Shown here: one piece after another, positions 8,686 to 16,841 of the stretch
Position numbering within the stretch: the first letter of the stretch is position 1
Layout of the letters: every line of letters begins with the position of its first letter
NCBI RefSeq assembly: GCF_001180205.1
Contig: NZ_CVSU01000024.1
Coordinates: forward strand, 1-32,826
Length of the DNA stretch: 32,826 nt
DNA from: Candidatus Pelagibacter communis
GTDB lineage: Bacteria; Pseudomonadota; Alphaproteobacteria; Pelagibacterales; Pelagibacteraceae
Reading direction: 5' to 3'
Position numbers and translations under genes: made by a program
Notes under the pieces: generated by a model
Told to the model about the DNA's origin: nothing
Databases searched by the model: none
Seen by the model: the letters and a program-made list of their open reading frames with translations, nothing else

Positions 8686-9774
8686 CTATTTAATAAGTGT
8701 TTTCTCTATTATCTCATCTTCTAAATTAATATTTAATTTCTTATTTTCTTTATCATATAAATTAGAGATAAAATTAAATACATTTCTAGCATATAAATTA
8801 GAAGCTGATACGGGTAATTTATTCAATATATTTGCCTCACCCAAAATTTTAATACCATCTTTTTCAACAATTTTATCAACTTCTGTAAAGACTGTATTTC
8901 CTCCTTGAACTGCTGCTAAGTCATAAATGACTGAACCTGATTGCAAATTTTTAAACATTTCTTCTTTAATAATCTTTGGAGCTTCTCTACCTGGAATTAA
9001 AGCAGTGCAAATTATTATATCAATTTTTTTTAACGTTTCTGAAAGTAATTCTTCTTGCTTCTTTTTAAATTCATCTGATGCCTCTTTTGCATAACCGCCT
9101 TCAGTTTCTAAATTCTCAGATCCTTCAACAGTAAGAAATTTTCCACCTAAACTCTCAACCTGTTCTTTTGAGGCCATCCTAACATCTGTTGAAAACACAA
9201 CCGCTCCCATTCTTTTAGCAGTTGCAATAGCTTGTAACCCGGCAACTCCAGCCCCAACCACTAATACTTTTGCTGCAGGAATTGTCCCAGCTGCAGTCAT
9301 CATCATCGGAATTGCTCTCTCATAAACTTGAAAAGCTTCTACCACAGCTTTGTAACCAGCTAGGTTGGCTTGTGATGATAAGATATCCATTGATTGTGCT
9401 CTTGTTATTCTTGGAAGCAACTCAAGAGAAAAACAACTTATTTTCTTTGACTTTAAATTTTCTAGTTTTTCTTTATTTGTATAAGAATTTAATGAACCAA
9501 TTAAAGTTTGATTTTCTCTTAAAAATGATAATTTTTCCTCAACAGGCATTCCTATTTGAACAATAATTTCAGAATTTTTAATTATTGTTTCTTCATTATC
9601 TAAAAAATTAACTCCTAAATTTTTATAATCCTCGTCATTAAAACCTAAATGAGTTCCATAATTATTTGGTAATGTTAAATCAAATCCTAAACTGATATAT
9701 TTTTTTGCAATTTCTGGAGTAATTGCAATTCGATTTTCTACATCTCGATTTTCTGAAATTGAAGCTAAATTCAT
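8686..9774 (-). CDS. pntAA: NAD(P) transhydrogenase subunit alpha, NAD-binding part
   Basis: This soluble domain I subunit binds NAD(H) and passes hydride to PntB. The 362-residue protein begins MNLASISENRDVENRIAITP, matching the family start. The open frame extends 26 codons upstream into the oxidase subunit IV gene, and that extension is not conserved. Motifs include VLVVGAGVAGLQAIATAKRMGA (NAD-binding GxGxxG) at about 170-190 and the TALIPGREAPKII segment. No clear Shine-Dalgarno precedes ATG 9774; the upstream small gene stops 20 bases earlier. Confidence 0.95.
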   Translation of the reverse strand: MNLASISENRDVENRIAITPEIAKKYISLGFDLTLPNNYGTHLGFNDEDYKNLGVNFLDNEETIIKNSEIIVQIGMPVEEKLSFLRENQTLIGSLNSYTNKEKLENLKSKKISCFSLELLPRITRAQSMDILSSQANLAGYKAVVEAFQVYERAIPMMMTAAGTIPAAKVLVVGAGVAGLQAIATAKRMGAVVFSTDVRMASKEQVESLGGKFLTVEGSENLETEGGYAKEASDEFKKKQEELLSETLKKIDIIICTALIPGREAPKIIKEEMFKNLQSGSVIYDLAAVQGGNTVFTEVDKIVEKDGIKILGEANILNKLPVSASNLYARNVFNFISNLYDKENKKLNINLEDEIIEKTLIK

Positions 9775-9794
9775 AATAAAAATAAGTTCAGATA

Positions 9795-9905
9795 TTACAA
9801 AAGAAATATTGCCATTAAAACTAAAACTGAGATTACTGCGACAGTTCCCCACAAAACAAATTTTGTAAAATTATTCCAAGTATTTTTATGGTTTTCATTA
9901 TCCAT
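9795..9905 (-). CDS. aa3-type cytochrome c oxidase subunit IV-like small membrane protein
   Basis: This is a 36-residue protein: a polar N-terminus MDNENHKNTWNNFTKF, then one transmembrane helix (VLWGTVAVISVLVLMAIFLL). The size, the aromatic WxxFTKFVLW lead-in and the position just upstream of pntAA fit the alphaproteobacterial aa3 oxidase subunit IV family (COX4_pro_2). As I recall, this gene is commonly next to the transhydrogenase. It begins after rpmJ (five bases between the rpmJ stop and this ATG) and is probably co-transcribed with rpmJ and pnt. The family call rests on pattern and neighbours because the protein is so short. Confidence 0.75.
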   Translation of the reverse strand: MDNENHKNTWNNFTKFVLWGTVAVISVLVLMAIFLL

Positions 9906-9910
9906 AAAAA

Positions 9911-10036
9911 TTACTTCTGTCTTGCTTTAAATTTAGGGTTAGTTTTATTTATAACGTAAACTCTTCCCCTTCTTCTTACGAGTTTAGAGTTTAAATCTCT
10001 TTTTTTGATTGACTTAAGTGAACTTTTTATTTTCAT
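9911..10036 (-). CDS. rpmJ: 50S ribosomal protein L36, Cys-free form
   Basis: This 41-residue protein has the L36 core [14 protein letters not shown] and the tail FKARQK. The N-terminus [14 protein letters not shown] has the alphaproteobacterial style and lacks the zinc-ligand cysteines of the classical protein. An AAGGA ribosome site lies seven bases before the ATG. The gene overlaps the end of the upstream SDR gene by 23 bases, so its ribosome site lies inside that reading frame. Confidence 0.95.
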   Translation of the reverse strand: MKIKSSLKSIKKRDLNSKLVRRRGRVYVINKTNPKFKARQK

Positions 10037-10919
10037 AATTTTTTCCTTTAATAAACGAAGATATGTAATCTTTCAATTCTATTTTTCCATATTTTCTAAT
10101 TATTCTTTGATTAAGTGAAAATTTAGTTAAAGCTGAAGAATATCTTTCTCCTTCTCTAGATTTTACATATTTATACTTGGATTTAAACATTTTTGCTACA
10201 TCTTTAATAGAATAAGCTTTTTTATGAGTAATACTATAATGAGCACACTTGTTTTGTTTCCATGCTAAGTAACAAACTTCAATTGTATCTTGTATATGTG
10301 TAAATCTCCTGGTCTGAGTACCAGGTTTAACAACTGAAAGTTTCTTTCCATTTAAATATTGATACTCAAAAATTCCAATTACTGTTGCCATAAAACCCTT
10401 TTTAATTTGTCTTGGTCCATACACATTGTAAAAATATATAACTTCAAATTTGAAACCAAACCATTTTCTTAAATTCTCTAATAATTCTAAATTTTTGGCT
10501 TTTGTAAACGCATATGGGGATAAATTTTTATCATTACCATTATTTCCAAGACTTGCCGAAGTAGCAGAATAAATTAATTTAATATTATTCTCTAAGCAGA
10601 AATTAAAAACAGCTGAAGATCCGATGGTGTTTGACTTATAACAATCATTAAATTTTTCAAAACTTTGAAAAATTCTAGCAAATTCACCAAAATGGAATAA
10701 TGAATGAATTTTTCTTTTATAAGATGATAAAATTTTATAAATTAAAATTGTTTCTCCTTTTAGATAAGTTACTCTTTTATTTTTAATATGATTTATAATC
10801 TTACCTGAAGAATAATTATCTAAACTAATTATCTTTTTATTTGTTTTTTTTAAAAGATGTTCAATTAGGTTTGAGCCTACAAATCCAGCTCCACCAGTTA
10901 TTACAATATAATTTTTCAT
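10014..10919 (-). CDS. NAD-dependent sugar-nucleotide epimerase/dehydratase (extended SDR)
   Basis: This 301-residue protein has the Rossmann motif [11 protein letters not shown] at residues 9-19 and the catalytic Ser/Tyr/Lys set (YSATSAS, YAFTKAK). The segment FYNVYGPRQ and the late motif RRFTHIQDT are typical of UDP-glucose 4-epimerase-like enzymes. Substrate is not determined. The placement is odd: the ATG lies only 17 bases after the 3' end of 5S rRNA with no terminator-like hairpin between, and the 3' end overlaps rpmJ by 23 bases. It is probably transcribed by read-through from the 5S promoter. It looks like an island gene lodged outside the 5S boundary. Confidence 0.86.
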   Translation of the reverse strand: MKNYIVITGGAGFVGSNLIEHLLKKTNKKIISLDNYSSGKIINHIKNKRVTYLKGETILIYKILSSYKRKIHSLFHFGEFARIFQSFEKFNDCYKSNTIGSSAVFNFCLENNIKLIYSATSASLGNNGNDKNLSPYAFTKAKNLELLENLRKWFGFKFEVIYFYNVYGPRQIKKGFMATVIGIFEYQYLNGKKLSVVKPGTQTRRFTHIQDTIEVCYLAWKQNKCAHYSITHKKAYSIKDVAKMFKSKYKYVKSREGERYSSALTKFSLNQRIIRKYGKIELKDYISSFIKGKNYENKKFT

Positions 10920-10936
10920 TAGAGCTGATAAATTTA

Positions 10937-11052
10937 GCCTGGCAACGACCTACTCTCCCATATCTTAAGACAAAGTACCATCGGCGCTGAAAGGCTTGAC
11001 TTCCGAGTTCGGAATGGGATCGGGTATAGCCCTTTCGCAATAATTACCAGGC
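10937..11052 (-). rRNA. rrf: 5S ribosomal RNA
   Basis: On the minus strand the ends GCCTGG and CCAGGC pair as helix I. In between are the universal CCGAACTCGGAAG loop region, GCGCCGATGGTAC and GGGAGAGTAGG. About 116 bases long; ends are set by the terminal pairing. There is no 23S or 16S sequence next to it: the minus-strand upstream neighbour is a sugar-nucleotide epimerase, and at least 21.7 kb of protein genes lie on that side. Confidence 0.97.
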
Positions 11053-11056
11053 GGGA

Positions 11057-11087
11057 ATTATATATATGAATAAATATAAATTGACAA
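11057..11087 (-). promoter_or_regulatory. Putative dedicated promoter of 5S rRNA
   Basis: Read on the minus strand, TTGTCA (11082-11087) precedes TATAAT (11057-11062) by 19 bases, or TATATA (11059-11064) by 17 bases. The predicted transcription start falls at about 11050-11052, exactly the 5' end of the 5S gene. This would let 5S be made independently of a distant rrn operon. Recognised by eye. Confidence 0.6.
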
Positions 11088-11094
11088 CTATAAT

Positions 11095-12099
11095 TTAATA
11101 GCTCGATTTGGTGAATTTATCATTATTTTTACCGCTGGTAATTTCATCATAAATCCATTTGTAAGTTTTTTCTAATCCATCTTTTAATTTAACTTCTATA
11201 TCCCATTTAAGCTTTTCTCTTACTAAATCATTATTACTAGATCTTCCTCTTACACCTTTGGGTTTATCAAGTTCATATTCCTTATTAACTTTATATTTTG
11301 CAATTTCCTCAATTATTTCAATCATTTGATTTATAGAAACTTGTTCTTCGCTTCCTATATTAAATGGCTCTGAAAATTTGTTTGAAAACAAATTTTTTGT
11401 CCCTGATATACAATCATCTATATACATAAAACTTCTTGTTTGTTCCCCATCTCCCCAAACTGGTATTTTATTTTCTGAATTTAATTTTGCATTGATTATC
11501 TTTCTGCATAGTGCTGCCGGAGCTTTTTCTCTTCCACCATCAAATGTCCCTAGCGGACCATAAACATTATGATATCTTGCAACTCTTGTTTCTAGTCCAA
11601 AATCTTCACTAAAATGTCGACACATTCTCTCACTAAATAGTTTTTCCCAACCATATCCATCTTCTGGCTCAGCTGGATAGGCATCAGATTCTCTCAAACC
11701 TTCAATAAAAGTATTTTTCTGTTTGGAACCGTTATAGACACAAGCACTAGATGAAAAAAAATATTTTTTAACTTTGTTAATTAAAGATGCCCTTAATAAA
11801 TTCGTATTAATTAGAACAGAGAGCATACATTCTGCTTTATTATTTTCTATAAATCCCATACCACCCATATTGCATGCCATGTTATAAATATAATCCACAT
11901 CTTTTGAAACTTTTAAACAATGTTCGTATTCTTTTAAATCTAAATCATAATTTTCATTTTCATCAAAAAACTGAAACCACAAATGTTTGGGTTTTATATC
12001 TGCACATACAACCTCATGGCCTTCGTCCATCAAATTTTTTACTAAATGACCCCCAATAAAGCCTCCTGCACCACAGACTAAATACTTATTTTTTTTCAT
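11095..12099 (-). CDS. GDP-mannose 3,5-epimerase-like enzyme (plant GME type)
   Basis: This extended SDR of 334 residues has the Rossmann motif CGAGGFIGGHL. It resembles plant GDP-mannose 3,5-epimerase in several diagnostic blocks: SSSACVYN (C120), ESDAYPAEPEDGYGWEK (Y149, K153), HNVYGPLGTFDGGREKAPAA and KPKGVRGRSSNND. The spacing of Cys to Tyr (29 residues) equals that of the plant enzyme (C145, Y174, K178). It should convert GDP-mannose to GDP-L-galactose or a related GDP-hexose. ATG 12099 is preferred to the in-frame TTG 12102. The gene borders the 5S promoter and is divergent from an FkbM methyltransferase. Confidence 0.85.
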   Translation of the reverse strand: MKKNKYLVCGAGGFIGGHLVKNLMDEGHEVVCADIKPKHLWFQFFDENENYDLDLKEYEHCLKVSKDVDYIYNMACNMGGMGFIENNKAECMLSVLINTNLLRASLINKVKKYFFSSSACVYNGSKQKNTFIEGLRESDAYPAEPEDGYGWEKLFSERMCRHFSEDFGLETRVARYHNVYGPLGTFDGGREKAPAALCRKIINAKLNSENKIPVWGDGEQTRSFMYIDDCISGTKNLFSNKFSEPFNIGSEEQVSINQMIEIIEEIAKYKVNKEYELDKPKGVRGRSSNNDLVREKLKWDIEVKLKDGLEKTYKWIYDEITSGKNNDKFTKSSY

Positions 12100-12136
12100 C
12101 AAAATTTATTTATAGATTTTTTTTATATATATATTT

Positions 12137-12166
12137 TTGTTTAATGTTTTTAAAACTCTATATAAT
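12137..12166 (+). promoter_or_regulatory. Putative promoter for the two methyltransferase genes
   Basis: TTGTTT (12137-12142), an 18-base spacer and a perfect TATAAT (12161-12166) precede the ATG at 12179. The predicted start is at about 12173, giving a very short leader. It lies between divergent genes and would drive the + strand pair. Confidence 0.45.
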
Positions 12167-12178
12167 AATAGTATTAAA

Positions 12179-12934
12179 ATGAAAACACTAATTAACAGCT
12201 TATTTAAAATTTTTGGTCTAAAAATAGTAAAGTTGGATTATCTTTTATATGTCCAAAGATTATTGAAAAAATATAATTATATAAGGTATTTGGATGTATC
12301 GGAAAAAAATAGGTTCAAAGAAATAGGTAATATTTTTTATGAATCAAACTCAGAGAACTCACAAGATATAATGGTTTTAGACCAGCTTAACTTTAAAAAA
12401 AATGGATTTTTTGTAGAATTTGGTGCCGGAAATGGGGAAAAATTTTCAAATACTTTTTTATTAGAAAAAAAATTTAATTGGGAAGGAATTTTAGCTGAAC
12501 CTTGTAAATCATTTCACAAAGAGATTTGTTCTAAAAGAAATTGTGTAATTGATAAAAGAGCAGTTTCGGATAAAACTGGTGTTGAAGTGAATTTTGTAGA
12601 ATTTGAAAACAAACACTTTTCAAAAATTAATTTCAAACCCATAAAAAATAAAATTAATTACACAGTTTTAACTATTTCTTTAATGGATCTTCTAAATAAA
12701 TATAATTGCCCAAATGAATTTGATTATTTATCTATTGATACTGAGGGAAATGAATTCGAAATACTAAAAAACTTAGACTTTACTATTTACAAACCATCAA
12801 TAATTTCTATAGAGCATAATCATGATAGTAAAATTAAAGAATCAATATTTGATTTACTTAATGAGCATGGATACATTAAGATCTTCAAAGAAATAAGTGA
12901 TCAAGATGATTGGTACAAGTTAAAAAATTTATGA
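12179..12934 (+). CDS. FkbM family methyltransferase
   Basis: This is a SAM-dependent methyltransferase of the FkbM family, which O-methylates sugars and other small molecules. The 251-residue protein has the SAM-binding motif FFVEFGAGNGEKFSNT, the acidic segment ILAEP, and the family hallmark DYLSIDTEGNEFEILKNLDF near residues 185-205. The open frame runs back to a TTG at 12137, but ATG 12179 follows a promoter-like TATAAT and gives the natural N-terminus MKTLINSLF. The ATG of the next methyltransferase overlaps its stop by four bases. It probably methylates a sugar of the surface glycan; the target is unknown. Confidence 0.88.
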   Translation: MKTLINSLFKIFGLKIVKLDYLLYVQRLLKKYNYIRYLDVSEKNRFKEIGNIFYESNSENSQDIMVLDQLNFKKNGFFVEFGAGNGEKFSNTFLLEKKFNWEGILAEPCKSFHKEICSKRNCVIDKRAVSDKTGVEVNFVEFENKHFSKINFKPIKNKINYTVLTISLMDLLNKYNCPNEFDYLSIDTEGNEFEILKNLDFTIYKPSIISIEHNHDSKIKESIFDLLNEHGYIKIFKEISDQDDWYKLKNL

Positions 12935-13719
12935 GTAATATTCTTAAAAAAGTAAAAAAATACTGGAATAAGCAACCTTGCAATATAAATCATTCAAGCA
13001 AAAAATTTCTATCAAAAGAGTATTTTGAGGAAGTGAGAAAAAAAAAATATTTTGTAGAAAAACATATTCCGAAATTTGCAAATTTTAAAAAATACAAAAA
13101 TAAAAATGTTTTGGAGATAGGTTGTGGTATTGGAACTGATGCAATAGAGTTTATAAGAAATGGTTCAAATTACACTGGAATTGACTTTTCAGAAAAATCT
13201 GTCGAAATAGTTAAAAAAAGAATTTTAGCGTATAATTTAAAGCCAAAAAAAACTAAAGTATTTGTTGATAATTGTGAAAACCTTAAAAATGTAAATAAAT
13301 TAAAACAAAAATATGATTTAATTTATTCTTTTGGTGTAATTCATCACACAGAAAATATGAAAAAAGCATTTAATAGTATTTACAAAATTGCAAACAAAAA
13401 TACCACTATCAAAATAATGCTTTATGCAAAAAATTCATACAAAAATTTTTTATTAAATCATACGAATTATAGATTTGAAGCTCAAAAAAATTGTCCTGTA
13501 GTATATACAGTTAATAATAAAGATTTAAATAAACTTTTTAAAAATAAATTTAAAATTATAAATAAATATCAAGATTTTATTTTTCCCTATAAAATTAAAC
13601 CTTATAAAAAAGGTAAATATATCAAAATTGATCATTTTAAACATATGCCAAAAAAGGTTTTTAGAATATTGGAACAAAATATAGGTGAGCATCTCTTGCT
13701 CGAATTAAAAAAGATATAA
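12931..13719 (+). CDS. Class I SAM-dependent methyltransferase
   Basis: This 262-residue protein has motif I VLEIGCGIGTDAIEF, motif II YTGIDFSEKSVEI and post-motif YDLIYSFGVIHHTENM, the standard layout of Methyltransf_11/25-type enzymes. The ATG at 12931 overlaps the FkbM stop (ATGA), so the two genes are coupled. The C-terminal half is lysine-rich and not recognised. The gene ends one base before the convergent glycosyltransferase gene stops. Target is unknown, most likely a glycan or its lipid carrier because of the neighbourhood. Confidence 0.87.
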   Translation: MSNILKKVKKYWNKQPCNINHSSKKFLSKEYFEEVRKKKYFVEKHIPKFANFKKYKNKNVLEIGCGIGTDAIEFIRNGSNYTGIDFSEKSVEIVKKRILAYNLKPKKTKVFVDNCENLKNVNKLKQKYDLIYSFGVIHHTENMKKAFNSIYKIANKNTTIKIMLYAKNSYKNFLLNHTNYRFEAQKNCPVVYTVNNKDLNKLFKNKFKIINKYQDFIFPYKIKPYKKGKYIKIDHFKHMPKKVFRILEQNIGEHLLLELKKI

Positions 13720-13720
13720 C

Positions 13721-14926
13721 TTAAATAGTTTTTATAATAAATTCTTGAAATTTTTTTGTCCAAATTGATGGATTACACTGAAACAAAAATTTTGAAGTAT
13801 TTTTTTTTATTAACTGTGAATATTTAGATTTTTTCAATTTTTTGATTACACTCAGAATATCTGAAGGATCATGAATATTGCAGGATAGTCCAATTTTAAA
13901 TTTGTTGTTTAAATCATTTATAAATCCTGCTTCTTTTGAAATTATTGATGGTTTTTTTAAAGATACAGCTTGATACAAAACTCCACTAGGGAAAGGATAA
14001 TTTTTATAGCCTATCCATATCGCATCACAAGCACTAAAAAAAATTGCCTCGTTTTTTTCACTCTGCCAGCCATTATACAAAGAAATATTTCTATTATTTT
14101 TTAAATTTTCAACAAATTTATTTTTATTTAAAAAATTTTTCGTACTATCAAATTGTTTACCAACAATAAGACAGTGAACATCTCTGATTTTATATTTATA
14201 AATTTGAAGCAATTCCTCAACACCCTTACTGTCAATAATGGCCCCGTAAACTAATATTATGAATTTATTTTTTTTTAAATTAAGCTTTTTTAAAGCATAA
14301 TTTTTATTAAATTTATATTTAAATTCTTTAGGATCATGAAGAAAAAAAACTTTTTTTTGGTTCTTCCAATGATTATTTTTTAGATATTTCTTTAATAAAT
14401 AATCATTAGTTATAATTTTTGTAAGTGTTGTTATTCTTAAAAGTCTGTTAAATAACAATTTAGACAAAAAATGATTAGTGGATTCAGATTTAATTTCAAA
14501 ATTTTGTAAATGAAACTTTAACCCTAAAAAAATTCCTGAAAATTTTATTTTACCAAAAGGACTACCAAAAATTGAAATTATTTTATCAATTCTTTGCATA
14601 GAAGTTAATATTATGTGGTCAAATTTAATTTTATTATTTAGGGATTTAAAATTCTTTTTTATAAGAAAATATAGTTTTAATTGATATAATGTTAGTGATA
14701 CGAAGTCCTTTTTGGATACTTTCAATGTTGGAATTGTTATTATTTTAAATTTGACTTTTTCACCTTTTAATATTTTTAAAGCACCTTTGCCATTTTTTAA
14801 AGTTTCCTTCGATGTTAAAATATATATTTTAATTTTTTTTTTATCTAAGGCCCTTAATATATATTTTATATATCCAGTCAAATAATGACCAACATATTCG
14901 GTTTCTATTATTAATAATTTTTTCAT
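13721..14926 (-). CDS. Glycosyltransferase, GT4-like (GT-B fold)
   Basis: This 401-residue protein starts MKKLLIIETEYVGHYLTGY, a pattern seen in family 4-type transferases. The second half has a GT-B nucleotide-sugar domain: FIILVYGAIIDSKGVEELL, CLIVGKQFD and SLYNGW, then SACDAIWIGYKNYPFPSGVLYQAVSLKKPSIIS, which takes the place of the usual E(x7)E segment. The ATG overlaps the stop of the frameshifted GT2 gene by four bases (ATGA). Donor and acceptor are unknown. It probably extends the lipid-linked glycan primed by the WecA-like enzyme two genes upstream. Confidence 0.8.
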   Translation of the reverse strand: MKKLLIIETEYVGHYLTGYIKYILRALDKKKIKIYILTSKETLKNGKGALKILKGEKVKFKIITIPTLKVSKKDFVSLTLYQLKLYFLIKKNFKSLNNKIKFDHIILTSMQRIDKIISIFGSPFGKIKFSGIFLGLKFHLQNFEIKSESTNHFLSKLLFNRLLRITTLTKIITNDYLLKKYLKNNHWKNQKKVFFLHDPKEFKYKFNKNYALKKLNLKKNKFIILVYGAIIDSKGVEELLQIYKYKIRDVHCLIVGKQFDSTKNFLNKNKFVENLKNNRNISLYNGWQSEKNEAIFFSACDAIWIGYKNYPFPSGVLYQAVSLKKPSIISKEAGFINDLNNKFKIGLSCNIHDPSDILSVIKKLKKSKYSQLIKKNTSKFLFQCNPSIWTKKFQEFIIKTI

Positions 14927-15838
14927 TTAACAAAAAATCCAAAAAAAATTACATAAATAATTCCATAAATGTTACCTACAAATCTATTTAAAAATCTAAA
15001 TTTTCCGAAAAATATATTCAATAAATTTAATATTGATTTTAAAATAATCATTTTAAAATATGAAAATTTTTTTAATTTATATTTTTTTACTATTTTATAT
15101 CTATTAACCACTTCTATAAAACCAAATCTGAATGATGTCCGTTGAATATCTTGAAGATGAAAAAAATAAGCTTTTGATACAATAAAAAAGAATAGTGGCT
15201 TAAATTGTAAAGAAAAATCAATATCTTCAAGATAGCTATAATTTCCAAAACTCTCATCAAATTTTTTATTTTTAATATTTTGCTTCTTTAAGACTAATGC
15301 AGCAGAAGAAGCCCAATTAGTTTTAAGATTTTTTTTGAGATTTTGAATTTTAGTTTGCCATCCACTTTGCAAGACTATTCCAGGTTGTTGATCGTATAAA
15401 CCAAGTTTTTTAGAAAGAATACTTTCTTTAATCAAATCAAAAAAATTTTTTTTTAGATTATTTTTAGGATTAAAACCAAAACCTACAACATCTTTCATTT
15501 TGTTTTTTTTAATTATCTTATCCATTTCGTTAAACGCATTTTTTTCAAAAATGATGTCATCGTCCAAAAAAAATATATAGTTTATACTTTTTATTTTTAA
15601 TGCTAATTTTAAGCCAATATTTCTTTGTTTAGAAATAGATGGTTTGGACAATACATAATGTATTTTTTTCTTTTTATAAAAATTTACATTTTTTTTTAAA
15701 AATTTATCTGAAGAACTATCTATAACAATAATTTTTTTAAAAGAAATTTTTAGCTTTGCGAATTGATTAATTGTTTTTTTTAATTTAAAAAATCTATCCT
15801 TTGTTGGTATTATTAAAACACTTTTTTTTAGTAAACAT
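14923..15838 (-). CDS. Glycosyltransferase family 2, apparently frameshifted at an A8 tract
   Basis: This is a GT-A fold transferase. The coding frame reads VLIIPTKDRFFKL near the 5' end, then FFLDDDIIFE (the DxD metal site) and SYLEDIDFSLQF, with hydrophobic C-terminal segments. In that frame no ATG, GTG or TTG exists before the motif; the first canonical start, TTG 15651, would cut off the nucleotide-binding strand. An ATG at 15838 overlaps the stop of the upstream gene (TAATG), the usual coupling here, but is one base out of frame after eight A residues (15822-15829). With seven A residues it would read MFTKKSVLIIPTKDR. So this copy is either switched off, rescued by slippage, or affected by a sequencing error. 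Confidence 0.82.
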
Positions 15839-16839
15839 TAATTATTTTTTAGTCTTAGAAAAATTAATGTATATAAAAATATTGAAATTAAAATTATTAT
15901 TAATGAGGAATTAAAAATTAAATTAAATAAATATGGCAAAGAACATAAAGTAATACTTATAACTGGCACTAATGATGTTTTAAATTTTTTTGATATCAAA
16001 TGATGAATGTGTTCTCTATCACCAAACAAGGGGTTTTTTTTAGATTTTAACCTATATATAAATAATCTTATCATATCAATACCAGGCAAAAACATTATCA
16101 AAAAAATTTCATCTGCAGAAAATAAATTAAATTTATTATGATAAACTATAAAAAAATAAGAAAATATAAATGAAATTAATAAAGTACCACTATCACCTAA
16201 AAAAATTTTATTTTTAAAATTTAAAATTACATATGTCAAAATTGCAAATAAAAAAGTGATCCAATAACTCAAAAAAAGACTTTTGGATAAAAATATTAAA
16301 ACTATAAAAATAGAATAAAGACCAACCTGTAAATTTATTCCATCAAAAAAATTAAAAGCATTTATGAATGCTAAAAAGCAAAAAACAGTAAAAAAGATTG
16401 ATAAAATAAAACTTTCAAAAACAATTATTTTGTCAAAAAGATTTATTTTTTCCAAAATTAAATTTTTATCAAAAAAAATTGATAAAATTATTAAAAATAC
16501 AAATATAAATATTTTTTTCGTTGGTTTTATTTTAAATTTGTCATCGTAAAGTCCAATTAAAAAAAAACAACCACTGATGATTAGTAACGAATTAATATTT
16601 AATTCATAAAAATTTTTATCGAAAATGTTTAATCTTTGATTGTTATCTATTAGAAAAAAATAGTATAATATAACTAAATTTAAAAATACTATGGGACCAC
16701 CCAGCAATGAAATATTAGAGGAATGTAGTTTAACTTTATTATCTGGTTCATCATATATATTTAAAATTTTTGAAAGTTTATAATGAAATTTTAAAATAAG
16801 AATATTTGCAATAAGTAAACAAAAAAATAAATAAAACAT
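15838..16839 (-). CDS. WecA/MraY-family undecaprenyl-phosphate sugar-1-phosphate transferase
   Basis: This integral inner-membrane enzyme transfers a sugar-1-phosphate (often GlcNAc-1-P) from UDP onto undecaprenyl phosphate, the first step of O-antigen-type glycans. It has 333 residues and about ten hydrophobic segments. Family catalytic motifs are visible: GLYDDK, NAFNFFDGINLQ, FLGDSGT and the HIHH motif in DREHIHHLI, which points to the WecA branch rather than MraY. It begins two bases after the stop of the O-antigen ligase-like gene and overlaps the start of the GT2 gene by one base. The sugar specificity is not certain. Confidence 0.92.
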   Translation of the reverse strand: MFYLFFCLLIANILILKFHYKLSKILNIYDEPDNKVKLHSSNISLLGGPIVFLNLVILYYFFLIDNNQRLNIFDKNFYELNINSLLIISGCFFLIGLYDDKFKIKPTKKIFIFVFLIILSIFFDKNLILEKINLFDKIIVFESFILSIFFTVFCFLAFINAFNFFDGINLQVGLYSIFIVLIFLSKSLFLSYWITFLFAILTYVILNFKNKIFLGDSGTLLISFIFSYFFIVYHNKFNLFSADEIFLIMFLPGIDMIRLFIYRLKSKKNPLFGDREHIHHLISKKFKTSLVPVISITLCSLPYLFNLIFNSSLIIILISIFLYTLIFLRLKNN

Positions 16840-16841
16840 AA

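Noticed and set aside
9775..9852. 26-codon N-terminal extension of pntAA
   Set aside because: It reads through the oxidase subunit IV gene in another frame; the family start is MNLASISENR at 9774.
14923..15651. GT2 gene as a 242-residue protein starting at TTG 15651
   Set aside because: This start drops the GT-A nucleotide-binding strand, which is present in frame upstream; a frameshifted longer gene explains the sequence better.
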